DNA from: Alphaproteobacteria bacterium
GTDB lineage: Bacteria > Pseudomonadota > Alphaproteobacteria > ATCC43930 > CGMCC-115725
Reading direction: 5' to 3'
Assembly (NCBI GenBank): GCA_030039815.1
Contig: JASHUW010000064.1
Location: 1-5,647, forward strand
DNA length: 5,647 bases
Below are positions 1 to 5,484 of this stretch, piece after piece; within the stretch, counting starts at the first letter, position 1; every line of letters starts with the position of its first letter. Below the pieces are notes generated by a model. It did no database searches. It worked only from the letters and a program-made list of their open reading frames with translations, and was not told the origin of the DNA. Made by a program: the position numbers and the translations under genes.

Positions 1-450
1 GCCGGACGGCAGCATCGAGAAATATTTGTCGTAATGGAACTCGGTGTTGACCGCGAGGCCGAACAGGCCAAAGAACATCATGTTGTGCTGGATCGCGATC
101 GGCATCGCCGGAGCGATCTGCGCGGTGCCGTAGCCGGAAACGATGAAGTCGACCTTGTCGACATCCAGCAGCTTCGTGTAGATGCCGGGCACGGTCGCCG
201 GGTTGGATTGGTCGTCGTAATAAACGAGCTTGACCGGCCGGCCGAGCAACCCGCCCTTGGCGTTGATCTCGTCCTGCCAGATCTGCATCGCCAGCAGCGC
301 GCCCTTGCCGCCGCCGGCGAGACCGCCGGTCAGGGCCATGCCGAAACCGATCTTGATCGGCTCTTTGTCCTGCGCGCGCGCCCCAGTGGAGGCCGCGAAC
401 GCACAGAGGAACGCCACCGCCAGGAACCAAGCGGGCCGCTTCCGGGTCAT
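1..450 (-). CDS. Periplasmic branched-chain amino acid-type ABC transporter substrate-binding protein (5' part, C-terminus outside window)
   Basis: The reverse strand encodes the first 150 residues of a type I periplasmic binding protein (LivJ/LivK-like, Peripla_BP_6). A Sec signal peptide is visible: basic MTRKR, a hydrophobic core at about 7-21, and an Ala-Arg-Ala cleavage site near residue 26. The mature protein opens with the family pattern IKIGFGMALTGGLAG (32-46), then AMQIWQDEINAKGGLLGRPV (54-73) and VYYDDQSNPA (76-85), which form the first beta-alpha units of lobe 1. Cys16 is not in a lipobox, so it is probably a soluble periplasmic protein. The start ATG (448-450) follows a purine-rich GGGGGGAGAG. 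Such proteins deliver ligands to a LivHMGF-type permease; none of those genes is in view. The ligand cannot be told from this part, because the family also binds aromatic acids, amides and other small carboxylates. The gene is cut by the window edge rather than visibly broken. Confidence 0.93.
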   Translation of the reverse strand, partial: MTRKRPAWFLAVAFLCAFAASTGARAQDKEPIKIGFGMALTGGLAGGGKGALLAMQIWQDEINAKGGLLGRPVKLVYYDDQSNPATVPGIYTKLLDVDKVDFIVSGYGTAQIAPAMPIAIQHNMMFFGLFGLAVNTEFHYDKYFSMLPSG

Positions 451-496
451 CTCTCCCCCCTTTCACATTTTCTTTACACCGCAGGCATCCTGGCAC

Positions 497-522
497 GCGA
501 AGCCGGTAAAAACCAGCTTCGC
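497..522 (-). terminator. Strong hairpin between RDD gene and binding-protein gene (possible terminator or mRNA processing element)
   Basis: Arms GCGAAGC (497-503) and GCTTCGC (516-522) are perfectly complementary. Inside them GGT pairs with ACC around a four-base loop. Read in the leftward transcript, the remaining position becomes a U-G wobble, giving an uninterrupted 11-pair stem with a UUUU loop; in the rightward direction it is a C/A mismatch. The hairpin lies 21 bases past the RDD stop and 46 bases before the binding-protein start, where a gene-to-gene terminator would sit. No U-run follows it, so it is not a textbook intrinsic terminator. It could instead protect or process mRNA, or be a dispersed repeat. 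Confidence 0.4.
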
Positions 523-543
523 CAAAGCCGCACCCGGGTGTCC

Positions 544-948
544 CTAGGCAGTCTTGACCACCACGCTGCCGGCCGCCAGATCACCGATCCGCTGCTGCTT
601 GGCGGTCACGCACACGACGATGAAGCCGACGAGATAGAAGGCGAACCCATCGACGATGCGGAGGACGTTGCGGACGATCGATTCGCGCCAGCCGATCGGG
701 GAGCCGTCCTCCCTCACCACGCGCAGCTTGAGCAACAGCTTGCCCACCGTCGCGCCGAGCAGGGCCTCCATGACGACAAAATAAACGATCGAGATCACAA
801 CGCCGATCAGGGCAGGCGCACCAGTCAGGTTGAAGCCGCTTTCCGTCGTTTGCCCCGCGAAACTTGCGACGATCCACAAGATGACGAAGGTGATCACCAG
901 ATCGATGATCCCCTCGACGGCCCGGACTCCCTTGCCGGCATAGTTCAT
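544..948 (-). CDS. RDD family integral membrane protein
   Basis: A 134-residue protein that is essentially a single RDD domain. Three hydrophobic segments are visible at roughly 13-31, 44-64 and 101-116. Signature residues fit the family: Arg9 and Asp16 in the first helix region (RAVEGIID), the GATVGKLLLKLRVVREDGSPI block (65-85) after helix 2, the basic loop RESIVRNVLRIVDG (88-101), and the closing QRIGDLAAGSVVV (119-131). The family is widespread and mostly uncharacterised; a few members have been linked to ion transport or stress tolerance, so no substrate can be named. The start ATG (946-948) has GGAG seven bases upstream. It lies 90 bases downstream of the acyl-CoA dehydrogenase stop on the same strand and could share its transcript, although nothing ties the two functions together. 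Confidence 0.93.
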   Translation of the reverse strand: MNYAGKGVRAVEGIIDLVITFVILWIVASFAGQTTESGFNLTGAPALIGVVISIVYFVVMEALLGATVGKLLLKLRVVREDGSPIGWRESIVRNVLRIVDGFAFYLVGFIVVCVTAKQQRIGDLAAGSVVVKTA

Positions 949-1038
949 GGCCTTGCTCCGCGCGCGGCGATTGCCCGATTACGTTCATTAGCTTCCCAAA
1001 AGCTCGCCGTCTACCGGGGGGTTCTCGCGAGCCGGTGG

Positions 1039-2178
1039 CTATTGGCGCAGCAGATGGCGGGCGATGATGACCCGCATGATCTCGTTGGTGCCTTCGAGAA
1101 TCTGGTGGACCCGCAAATCGCGCAGGTAGCGCTCGATCGGGAAATCCTTGAGATAGCCGTAGCCGCCATGCAACTGCAGCGCCTCGTTGACGACGTGAAA
1201 CCCCGCATCGGTGGCGATGCGCTTCGCCATCGCGCAGTGCAGGGTCGCCTGGTGGTCGCCTCGGTCGAGGCTCGTCGCCGCTCGCCATAACAGCAGCCGC
1301 GCGGCGTCGAGCTCGCTCGCCATGTCGGCAAGCTTGAATTGCAGCGCCTGAAAATCGGCGAGCCGCTGGCCGAACTGGCGACGTTCCAGCATATAGCCGC
1401 GCGCCGCCTCATAGGCCGCACGCGCCCCACCCAATGAGCAGGCGCCGATATTGAGCCGCCCCCCATCGAGCCCCATCATCGCGATCGAGAACCCCTCGCC
1501 TTCCCTGCCGAGCCGGTTGGCGACCGGCACGCGGCAATCCTCGAAGATCACCGCTCGGGTCGGCTGCGAGTGCCAGCCGAGTTTTTCCTCCTTCTTGCCG
1601 AACGACAGACCCTTTGCGCCCCGCTCCACGACAAGGCAGGAGATGCCCTTGGGCCCGCTCTCGCCGGTGCGCACCATCGCGACATAGATGTCGCTCGACC
1701 CGCCGCCCGAGATGAACGCTTTCGCGCCGTTGAGCACGTAGTCGTCGCCGTCGCGGCGCGCGGTGGTGGCCAGTGCCGCCGCATCCGAGCCGCTTCCCGG
1801 CTCGGTGAGGCAATAGCTGGCGAAATGCTCCATCGACATCAGCTTGGGTAGAAAGCGCGCGCGCTGCGCGGCGGTGCCGAAGCGGTCGATCATCCACGCC
1901 GCCATGTTATGGATCGACAGATAGGCGGCGGTCGAGGCGCAGGCCGTCGCCAGCTCCTCGAAGATCAGCGCCGCGTCAAGCCGCGTCAGCCCGCTGCCGC
2001 CGAACTCGTCCTTGACGTAGATGCCGGCGAAGCCGAGCGCCGCCGCGGCGCGCAGCGCGTCGACGGGAAACTCCTCGCGGGCGTCCCAGCCCGGCGCGTG
2101 CGGCAGCCATTCGGAGCGGGCGAAATCCCGCGCCGTCTCCTGGAACGCAAGCTGCTCATCGGTAAGATCGAAATCCAT
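1039..2178 (-). CDS. Isobutyryl-CoA dehydrogenase-like acyl-CoA dehydrogenase (valine catabolism)
   Basis: A full-length 379-residue FAD-dependent acyl-CoA dehydrogenase. The N-terminal helical domain begins DLTDEQLAFQETARDFA. The middle beta domain has the flavin/substrate signature YCLTEPGSGSDAA (122-134) and FISGGGSSDIY (155-165). The C-terminal helical domain contains RRQFGQRLADFQALQFKLAD (266-285) and LHGGYGYLKDFPIERYLRD (336-354). The likely catalytic base is Glu362 in HQILEGTNEIMR. Blocks such as STAAYLSIHNMAAWMID (82-98), PKGISCLVVE (176-185) and SQPTRAVIFEDC (204-215) match, from memory, mitochondrial ACAD8, which oxidises isobutyryl-CoA to methacrylyl-CoA with electrons passing to ETF. 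That subgroup assignment rests on recalled similarity; short branched or short straight-chain acyl-CoAs remain possible. The other valine-degradation genes are not in the window. The start ATG has only a weak ribosome-binding site, but the protein begins where the family usually does. Confidence 0.93.
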   Translation of the reverse strand: MDFDLTDEQLAFQETARDFARSEWLPHAPGWDAREEFPVDALRAAAALGFAGIYVKDEFGGSGLTRLDAALIFEELATACASTAAYLSIHNMAAWMIDRFGTAAQRARFLPKLMSMEHFASYCLTEPGSGSDAAALATTARRDGDDYVLNGAKAFISGGGSSDIYVAMVRTGESGPKGISCLVVERGAKGLSFGKKEEKLGWHSQPTRAVIFEDCRVPVANRLGREGEGFSIAMMGLDGGRLNIGACSLGGARAAYEAARGYMLERRQFGQRLADFQALQFKLADMASELDAARLLLWRAATSLDRGDHQATLHCAMAKRIATDAGFHVVNEALQLHGGYGYLKDFPIERYLRDLRVHQILEGTNEIMRVIIARHLLRQ

Positions 2179-2209
2179 CGGTGGAGCTTAGCCGATTGAG
2201 CGGGTTTTG

Positions 2210-2263
2210 TTGCGAGCGACGTCGCCGATCGCAAGGCTTGTAGGGTTCCCGTTTTGGCCCTAC
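2210..2263. promoter_or_regulatory. Pair of inverted repeats in the divergent control region
   Basis: Two adjacent dyads lie between the divergent acyl-CoA dehydrogenase and rmuC genes. The first runs from TTGCGA (2210-2215) to TCGCAA (2229-2234) and encloses the perfect palindrome GCGACGTCGC (2216-2225). The second is GTAGGG (2240-2245) facing CCCTAC (2258-2263) with a 12-base spacer. Divergent intergenic regions often hold operators, so these are candidate regulator sites or 5'-leader structures. GC-rich DNA also produces short dyads by chance, and no known regulator consensus is recognised here. Confidence 0.35.
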
Positions 2264-2266
2264 CAT
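2238..2266 (+). promoter_or_regulatory. rmuC: Possible sigma-70-type promoter for rmuC
   Basis: TTGTAG (2238-2243) and TACCAT (2261-2266) are separated by 17 bases, matching the sigma-70 -35 and -10 consensus at 3 of 6 and 4 of 6 positions. Transcription would begin near 2273, leaving a leader of about 17 bases. The GTAGGG/CCCTAC dyad (2240-2263) overlaps this candidate, so a protein bound there could block it. The match is weak and chance is a real alternative. Confidence 0.25.
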
Positions 2267-2289
2267 CTGTCGCGTTTTGGGGGATGTAG

Positions 2290-3573
2290 ATGGACGCCTT
2301 CATTGCCGCGCTGCTGCTCATCGTCGGACTGGTCGTCGGCGCCGCGGCCGCGTGGTGGCTGCGAGGCCGCGAGCTTTCGGCTGAACGCGAGCATGCCGCC
2401 GCGGTCGCCGCCGCCGAGCGCCAGGCGTTTGACGAGCGCATTGAACGGACGCTGAAAGGCTTTGCCGCCGAAGCGCTCGACGGCAGCCAGAAATCGTTTC
2501 TTCAATTGGCCGAACAGGTCTTCGCCCGGCATAAGGAGGGAGCGGACAAGACGCTGGAGACGCGGCAGAAGGAGATCGCCGCGCTGCTCGACCCGATCAA
2601 CAAGAGCCTCGAAGAATACAAAAAGGGCGTCGGTGAGATCGAGAAGGCGCGCGCCGAAGCCTATGGCGGCCTGTCGAAGGAAATCGCCGGCCTGTTCCAG
2701 ATGCAGGCCGAAGCCAGCGCCCAGACCCGCAAGCTGGTCTACGCGCTGCGGGCGGCGCCCAAGACGCGCGGCCGTTGGGGCGAACATCAGTTGCATAACG
2801 TGATGGAGCTCTCCGGCATGTCGGCCTATGTCGATTTTTTGCCCGAGAAGACCTTTGCCGGCGATGACGGCCGTGTGCGCCCCGACGTCATCATCCGGTT
2901 GCCCGGCGAGCGCCGCATCGTCGTCGACGCCAAAACGTCGATGGCAGCCTATCTCGACGCGGTCGAGGCAACGGACGACGACATGCGCGAGGCGCATCTG
3001 CTGACCCACGCGCGCCAGCTGCGCACGCATATGAAGCTGCTGTCCGGAAAGCAATACTGGGACGCGCTGCCATGCGCGCCGGATTTCGTCGCGATGTTCA
3101 TTCCCGGCGAGAATTTCTACGCCGCGGCCATCGAGCGCGACCCGGCACTGTTCGAAGACGCGATCGAGAACAAGGTGCTGATCGTCACCCCGACAACGCT
3201 GATCGCACTGGCGAAGGCGATCGCGGTCGGCTGGCGGCAGGAAAAAATCGCCGACAACGCGCGGCGTATCGGTGAACTGGGCCGCGAGCTTTACCGCCGG
3301 CTGGCGACGATGGGCGGCCATGTCGCCGGGGTCGGCGCCGGGCTCGACAGCGCCGTGAAGCGCTACAACGACCTCGTCGGCAGCCTCGAAAGCCGCGTGC
3401 TGACGCAGGCCCGCCGCTTCACCGAGCTCGAGCTCGACGGCACGCAGGAGCCGCTCGCGGAGATCAAACAGGTCGAGACACAGATCCGCCCGCTGCGCGC
3501 CGCCGACACGATTACGCGCGACGCCGAGATCATCCCGCTCGTTTCCGGAGAACGCGGCCAGGGCAGCGAATAG
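2290..3573 (+). CDS. rmuC: DNA recombination protein RmuC
   Basis: A 427-residue RmuC-family protein of normal length. An N-terminal hydrophobic helix (about 4-23, followed by the basic WWLRGRE) should anchor it to the inner membrane. Residues about 27-150 are Ala/Glu/Lys/Arg-rich, as expected for a coiled coil. The nuclease-like domain follows, with the family hallmark GRWGE (161-165), RPDVIIRLP (197-205) and VVDAKTS (211-217). Asp199, Asp213 and Lys215 fit a PD-(D/E)XK active-site layout. Further family blocks are FIPGENFY (270-277), VTPTTLIALAKAI (299-311) and the C-terminal helical part to about 375. In E. coli, rmuC mutants show more inversion between short inverted repeats, and the protein is inferred to limit such recombination. 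The ATG is preceded by GGGGG six bases upstream. The only possible partner on this strand is the small membrane protein 71 bases downstream. Confidence 0.96.
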   Translation: MDAFIAALLLIVGLVVGAAAAWWLRGRELSAEREHAAAVAAAERQAFDERIERTLKGFAAEALDGSQKSFLQLAEQVFARHKEGADKTLETRQKEIAALLDPINKSLEEYKKGVGEIEKARAEAYGGLSKEIAGLFQMQAEASAQTRKLVYALRAAPKTRGRWGEHQLHNVMELSGMSAYVDFLPEKTFAGDDGRVRPDVIIRLPGERRIVVDAKTSMAAYLDAVEATDDDMREAHLLTHARQLRTHMKLLSGKQYWDALPCAPDFVAMFIPGENFYAAAIERDPALFEDAIENKVLIVTPTTLIALAKAIAVGWRQEKIADNARRIGELGRELYRRLATMGGHVAGVGAGLDSAVKRYNDLVGSLESRVLTQARRFTELELDGTQEPLAEIKQVETQIRPLRAADTITRDAEIIPLVSGERGQGSE

Positions 3574-3622
3574 GCGCGCCCTTCACCACTCCTTAACCGC
3601 GCGCACTCACACTTGGGTGAGT
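3574..3622 (+). promoter_or_regulatory. Dyad-rich spacer after rmuC, including ACTCAC-N6-GTGAGT
   Basis: The 71-base gap between rmuC and the small membrane gene holds two symmetric elements. GCGCGC occurs immediately after the rmuC stop (3574-3579) and again at 3599-3604, and the two copies can pair. Directly after the second copy is the perfect interrupted palindrome ACTCAC (3605-3610), a six-base spacer, then GTGAGT (3617-3622). The palindrome ends 22 bases before the next ATG, a position suited to an operator or to a stem that ends the rmuC message. There is no T-run, so intrinsic termination is not supported. Confidence 0.3.
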
Positions 3623-3644
3623 AACCGATAGGTTGGTCGCGAGC

Positions 3645-3809
3645 ATGAGCGAGACGACGCTTTTCCTCGTTACCGGCTGCCTGTTGTTGGCGGCCGTCCT
3701 GATCCCGGTGCCGCCGCGCGGCCGCATGATTCTGTGGGTTGTCATGCTCGGCTTGATCGTCACCTTATGGGCCGGCGTCAGCCTCGGCGACTTCGCGCCG
3801 CTGCCTTGA
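3645..3809 (+). CDS. Small two-helix membrane protein, 54 residues, function unknown
   Basis: An ATG-TGA frame of 54 codons encodes MSETTLFLVTGCLLLAAVLI, then the tight turn PVPPRGR (21-27), then a second hydrophobic stretch MILWVVMLGLIVTLWAGVSL (28-47) and a short tail ending DFAPLP. The pattern predicts a helical hairpin in the membrane with the basic PPRGR loop on the cytoplasmic side. Coding support is good: about 48 of 54 codons end in G or C, as in neighbouring genes. The ribosome-binding site is weak. It follows rmuC on the same strand and ends three bases before the stop of the convergent dioxygenase gene, filling a gap that would otherwise be empty. I do not recognise the family. The competing reverse-strand frame across this region reads as low-complexity and has no recognisable domain. 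Confidence 0.6.
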   Translation: MSETTLFLVTGCLLLAAVLIPVPPRGRMILWVVMLGLIVTLWAGVSLGDFAPLP

Positions 3810-3812
3810 CGA

Positions 3813-4901
3813 TCAAGCGCTCCCGCCCTCGACCGGATAGCCTTCGGCGCGCCAGCGCAGCATCCCGCCATTGAGGTTGGCGATCTCGCCGAACCCCGCC
3901 TGCTGCAAGATCGCCACCGCTTGAGCCGAACGGCTGCCGGCGCGACACACGGCGACGATCGGCCGATCGCGCGCCAGCTCGTCGACGCGCGCGGCGAGTT
4001 GGCCGAGCGGGATTAGCACCGCGCCGCCGATATGGCCGAGCGGGCCGCTGAACTCGTCCTCCTCGCGCACGTCGAGTATCTGCACCGGCGCCTGCAGCTC
4101 CTCCAGCCCGTGCGGGTCGATCTCCCAGACGCCGGCAAAGCTGTAGCGCAGATGCGCCCAACTCGGATCTGCGCCGGGATCGGCCGCCTCGCCCTGCGGC
4201 TGGCCGCAGCGCAGATTGGCCGGCACCGCGACATCGAGCAGCTTCGGATGCGCGAGGCGCAGATTGGCCATGTAACCGGCGAAATCGCCGACCGCGATGT
4301 CACCGCCGAGTCGCGGGTTGTAGCGCCGCTCCTCGGCGACGCTGGTCACCGTCAACCCGCGATAGTCATGCGCCGGATAAAGCAAGCATTCCGCCGGCAA
4401 CGCGAAAATCTGCTCGCGCACCGAGCGGTACATCGCCGCCGCGTCCCCCTCCTGGAAATCGGTGCGGCCGCTGCCGCGGATCAGCAGGCAATCGCCGGTG
4501 AACGCCATGGAATAGTCGTCGAGCACGTAGGTCAGGCAGCCGCCCGTGTGACCGGGCGTCGCCCGCACCAGGAGCCGCCGGCCGCCGAAACTGACCACGT
4601 CGTCCTGCACCAGATAGCGATCGGCGCCGACCGCGCCGCTCGCCTTCGCCACCATGATCTTGCTACCGGTGCGCTGCTTCAGCAGCGAGGCGCCGGTGAC
4701 ATGGTCGGCATGGACGTGGGTTTCGAGGGTTGCGATCAGCTTGAGGCCCAGCTCGTCGATCAGCGCCGCGTCGCGCCGCACCTGCTCGAAGACCGGGTCG
4801 ATCAGCACCGCCGCGCGGCTCGCGCCGTCGCCGAGCAGATAGGTGTAGGTCGATGATTGCGGGTCGAACAGCTGGCGGAAAATCAGCATCAGCACCCCCA
4901 T
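3813..4901 (-). CDS. Persulfide dioxygenase (ETHE1-like)-rhodanese fusion protein
   Basis: A 362-residue two-domain enzyme. Residues about 5-240 are a metallo-beta-lactamase fold of the ETHE1 type. The motif THVHADH (61-67) supplies His62, His64, Asp66 and His67; His118 is in TPGHTGG, Asp137 in FTGDCLLIRGSGRTDF, and His178 in YPAHDYRG. By analogy with ETHE1, His62, His118 and Asp137 should hold the single iron. PANLRCGQPQ (227-236) is also typical. Residues about 260-358 form one rhodanese domain (ILDVREEDEF, then the active loop CRAGSR with Cys319). In related bacterial fusions the first domain oxidises glutathione persulfide to sulfite and the second moves sulfane sulfur between thiols, persulfide and thiosulfate, so a role in sulfide/persulfide detoxification in the cytosol is expected. 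An alternative ATG at residue 5 (codon 4887-4889) gives an N-terminus, MLIFRQLFDP, closer to the family start. The stop lies three bases from that of the small membrane gene. Confidence 0.95.
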   Translation of the reverse strand: MGVLMLIFRQLFDPQSSTYTYLLGDGASRAAVLIDPVFEQVRRDAALIDELGLKLIATLETHVHADHVTGASLLKQRTGSKIMVAKASGAVGADRYLVQDDVVSFGGRRLLVRATPGHTGGCLTYVLDDYSMAFTGDCLLIRGSGRTDFQEGDAAAMYRSVREQIFALPAECLLYPAHDYRGLTVTSVAEERRYNPRLGGDIAVGDFAGYMANLRLAHPKLLDVAVPANLRCGQPQGEAADPGADPSWAHLRYSFAGVWEIDPHGLEELQAPVQILDVREEDEFSGPLGHIGGAVLIPLGQLAARVDELARDRPIVAVCRAGSRSAQAVAILQQAGFGEIANLNGGMLRWRAEGYPVEGGSA

Positions 4902-4983
4902 CCGCGCTGGTAGGTCAACTATGCCGCAACCGGCCCTAGCCGCAGGCCGCGCGCTATGCTGCCATCATCCAAGGAGGCATGCC
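4902..4983. promoter_or_regulatory. Divergent intergenic region between the dioxygenase-rhodanese and GNAT genes
   Basis: Eighty-two bases separate the two divergent starts, so promoters for both genes should lie here or reach into the coding ends. I see no convincing -35/-10 pair, and no dyad suggestive of a sulfide-responsive regulator site such as those used by BigR/SqrR-type repressors. The only clear signal is the ribosome-binding site at its right end. Confidence 0.4.
4971..4977 (+). promoter_or_regulatory. Strong ribosome-binding site that fixes the GNAT start
   Basis: AAGGAGG, a near-perfect anti-Shine-Dalgarno match, ends six bases before the ATG at 4984. The reading frame is open further left to an ATG at 4921, but that start would put this site inside the coding region, so 4984 is the better start. 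Confidence 0.85.
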
Positions 4984-5445
4984 ATGAGCATGAGCGAAAT
5001 CCTGGTGACGCCGTTTCGCGCCGAGGACCGGCCACGGTGGGGTGAGTTGTGGCGCGGCTATCTCGATTTCTACGAGACGAGCCTGCCCGATTCGATCTAC
5101 GACCACACCTGGACGCGGCTGATGGAAGGAAAGACCATCTTCGGCTTCGGCGCGCGCCTCGGCGGCGCCGGCGCGCCGCTCGTGGGCATCACCCATTATC
5201 TGTTCCACGACCACGCCTGGTCGCCAAAGCAGGTCTGCTATCTGCAGGATCTGTTCGTCGATGCAGCGGCGCGCGGTACGGGATGCGGTCGGGCGCTGAT
5301 CGAGCAAGTCGCCCAGGTCGCGCGCGAGCGCGGCTGTCTGCGGCTTTACTGGACGACCAAGGAGGACAACACCACCGCGCGGCTGCTCTACGACCGGCTC
5401 GCCAAGTTCAACGGCTTCATCCGCTACGATTACGCGCTCGGATGA
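4984..5445 (+). CDS. GNAT family N-acetyltransferase
   Basis: A 153-residue single-domain GNAT protein. The N-terminal part has VTPFRAEDRPRWGELWRGYL (8-27) followed by DFYETSLPD, typical of Hpa2-like members. A central strand carries GITHYLFHDHAW (68-79). Motif A is YLQDLFVDAAARGTGCGRAL (86-105), in which RGTGCGRAL is the acetyl-CoA pyrophosphate-binding loop (Arg/Gln-x-x-Gly-x-Gly/Ala). Motif B follows as LRLYWTTKEDNTTARLLYDR (119-138), where the Asn-Thr-x-Ala-x-x-Leu-Tyr pattern marks the C-terminal CoA-binding region. It should transfer an acetyl group to an amine in the cytosol; the acceptor cannot be inferred from sequence. A second ATG two codons in (4990) is possible, but the spacing of AAGGAGG favours 4984. 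It lies 39 bases ahead of hemB on the same strand and may be co-transcribed with it. Confidence 0.93.
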   Translation: MSMSEILVTPFRAEDRPRWGELWRGYLDFYETSLPDSIYDHTWTRLMEGKTIFGFGARLGGAGAPLVGITHYLFHDHAWSPKQVCYLQDLFVDAAARGTGCGRALIEQVAQVARERGCLRLYWTTKEDNTTARLLYDRLAKFNGFIRYDYALG

Positions 5446-5457
5446 CCTATATTTAGG
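5446..5457 (+). promoter_or_regulatory. AT-rich dyad CCTA-TATT-TAGG ahead of hemB
   Basis: A short AT-rich island sits in the 39-base gap between the GNAT stop and hemB. It contains the dyad CCTA (5446-5449) / TAGG (5454-5457), flanked by GA and GTC so that GACC and GGTC also face each other. TATATT (5448-5453) resembles a -10 element, but no matching -35 is seen at 16-18 bases. It may be a hemB promoter element or operator. With four-base arms this is weak. Confidence 0.22.
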
Positions 5458-5471
5458 GTCAATCTGTCGCC

Positions 5472-5478
5472 GGAGGAG
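5472..5478 (+). promoter_or_regulatory. hemB: Ribosome-binding site that fixes the GTG start of hemB
   Basis: GGAGGAG ends six bases before a GTG codon at 5485. No ATG in the hemB frame follows within the window at a sensible position, so this site decides in favour of the GTG start. Confidence 0.85.
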
Positions 5479-5484
5479 CGACCC

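Noticed and set aside
531..540. Perfect 10-base palindrome CACCCGGGTG just after the RDD stop
   Set aside because: A single GC-rich 10-mer palindrome is expected by chance in DNA of this composition, and nothing around it supports a site.
990..1004. AGCTT/AAGCT mini-hairpin between the dehydrogenase and RDD genes as a terminator
   Set aside because: The stem has only five pairs and no T-run on either strand; it is too weak to call.
34..1290. A 418-codon open frame on the + strand spanning the binding protein, RDD and dehydrogenase genes
   Set aside because: It is antisense to three recognisable genes. Its product is Arg/Asp/His-rich with no domain, and such frames arise from strong G/C third-position bias on the other strand.
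2260..3321. A 353-codon reverse-strand frame opposite rmuC
   Set aside because: RmuC on the + strand is unambiguous. The reverse product has no recognisable motif and is a codon-bias shadow.
3593..3871. A 92-codon reverse-strand frame over the small membrane gene and the end of the dioxygenase gene
   Set aside because: It overlaps the C-terminus of the fusion enzyme in another frame, is Arg/Ser/Thr-rich without structure, and competes with a forward frame that has better codon use and clear membrane segments.
4032..4856. A 274-codon + strand frame opposite the dioxygenase-rhodanese gene
   Set aside because: The reverse strand carries a complete two-domain enzyme with intact metal ligands and active cysteine; the + frame is antisense noise.
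4921..4983. A longer N-terminus for the GNAT protein starting at 4921
   Set aside because: It would place the strong AAGGAGG inside the coding region and adds 21 residues not typical of the family; it also lies only 20 bases from the divergent gene's start.
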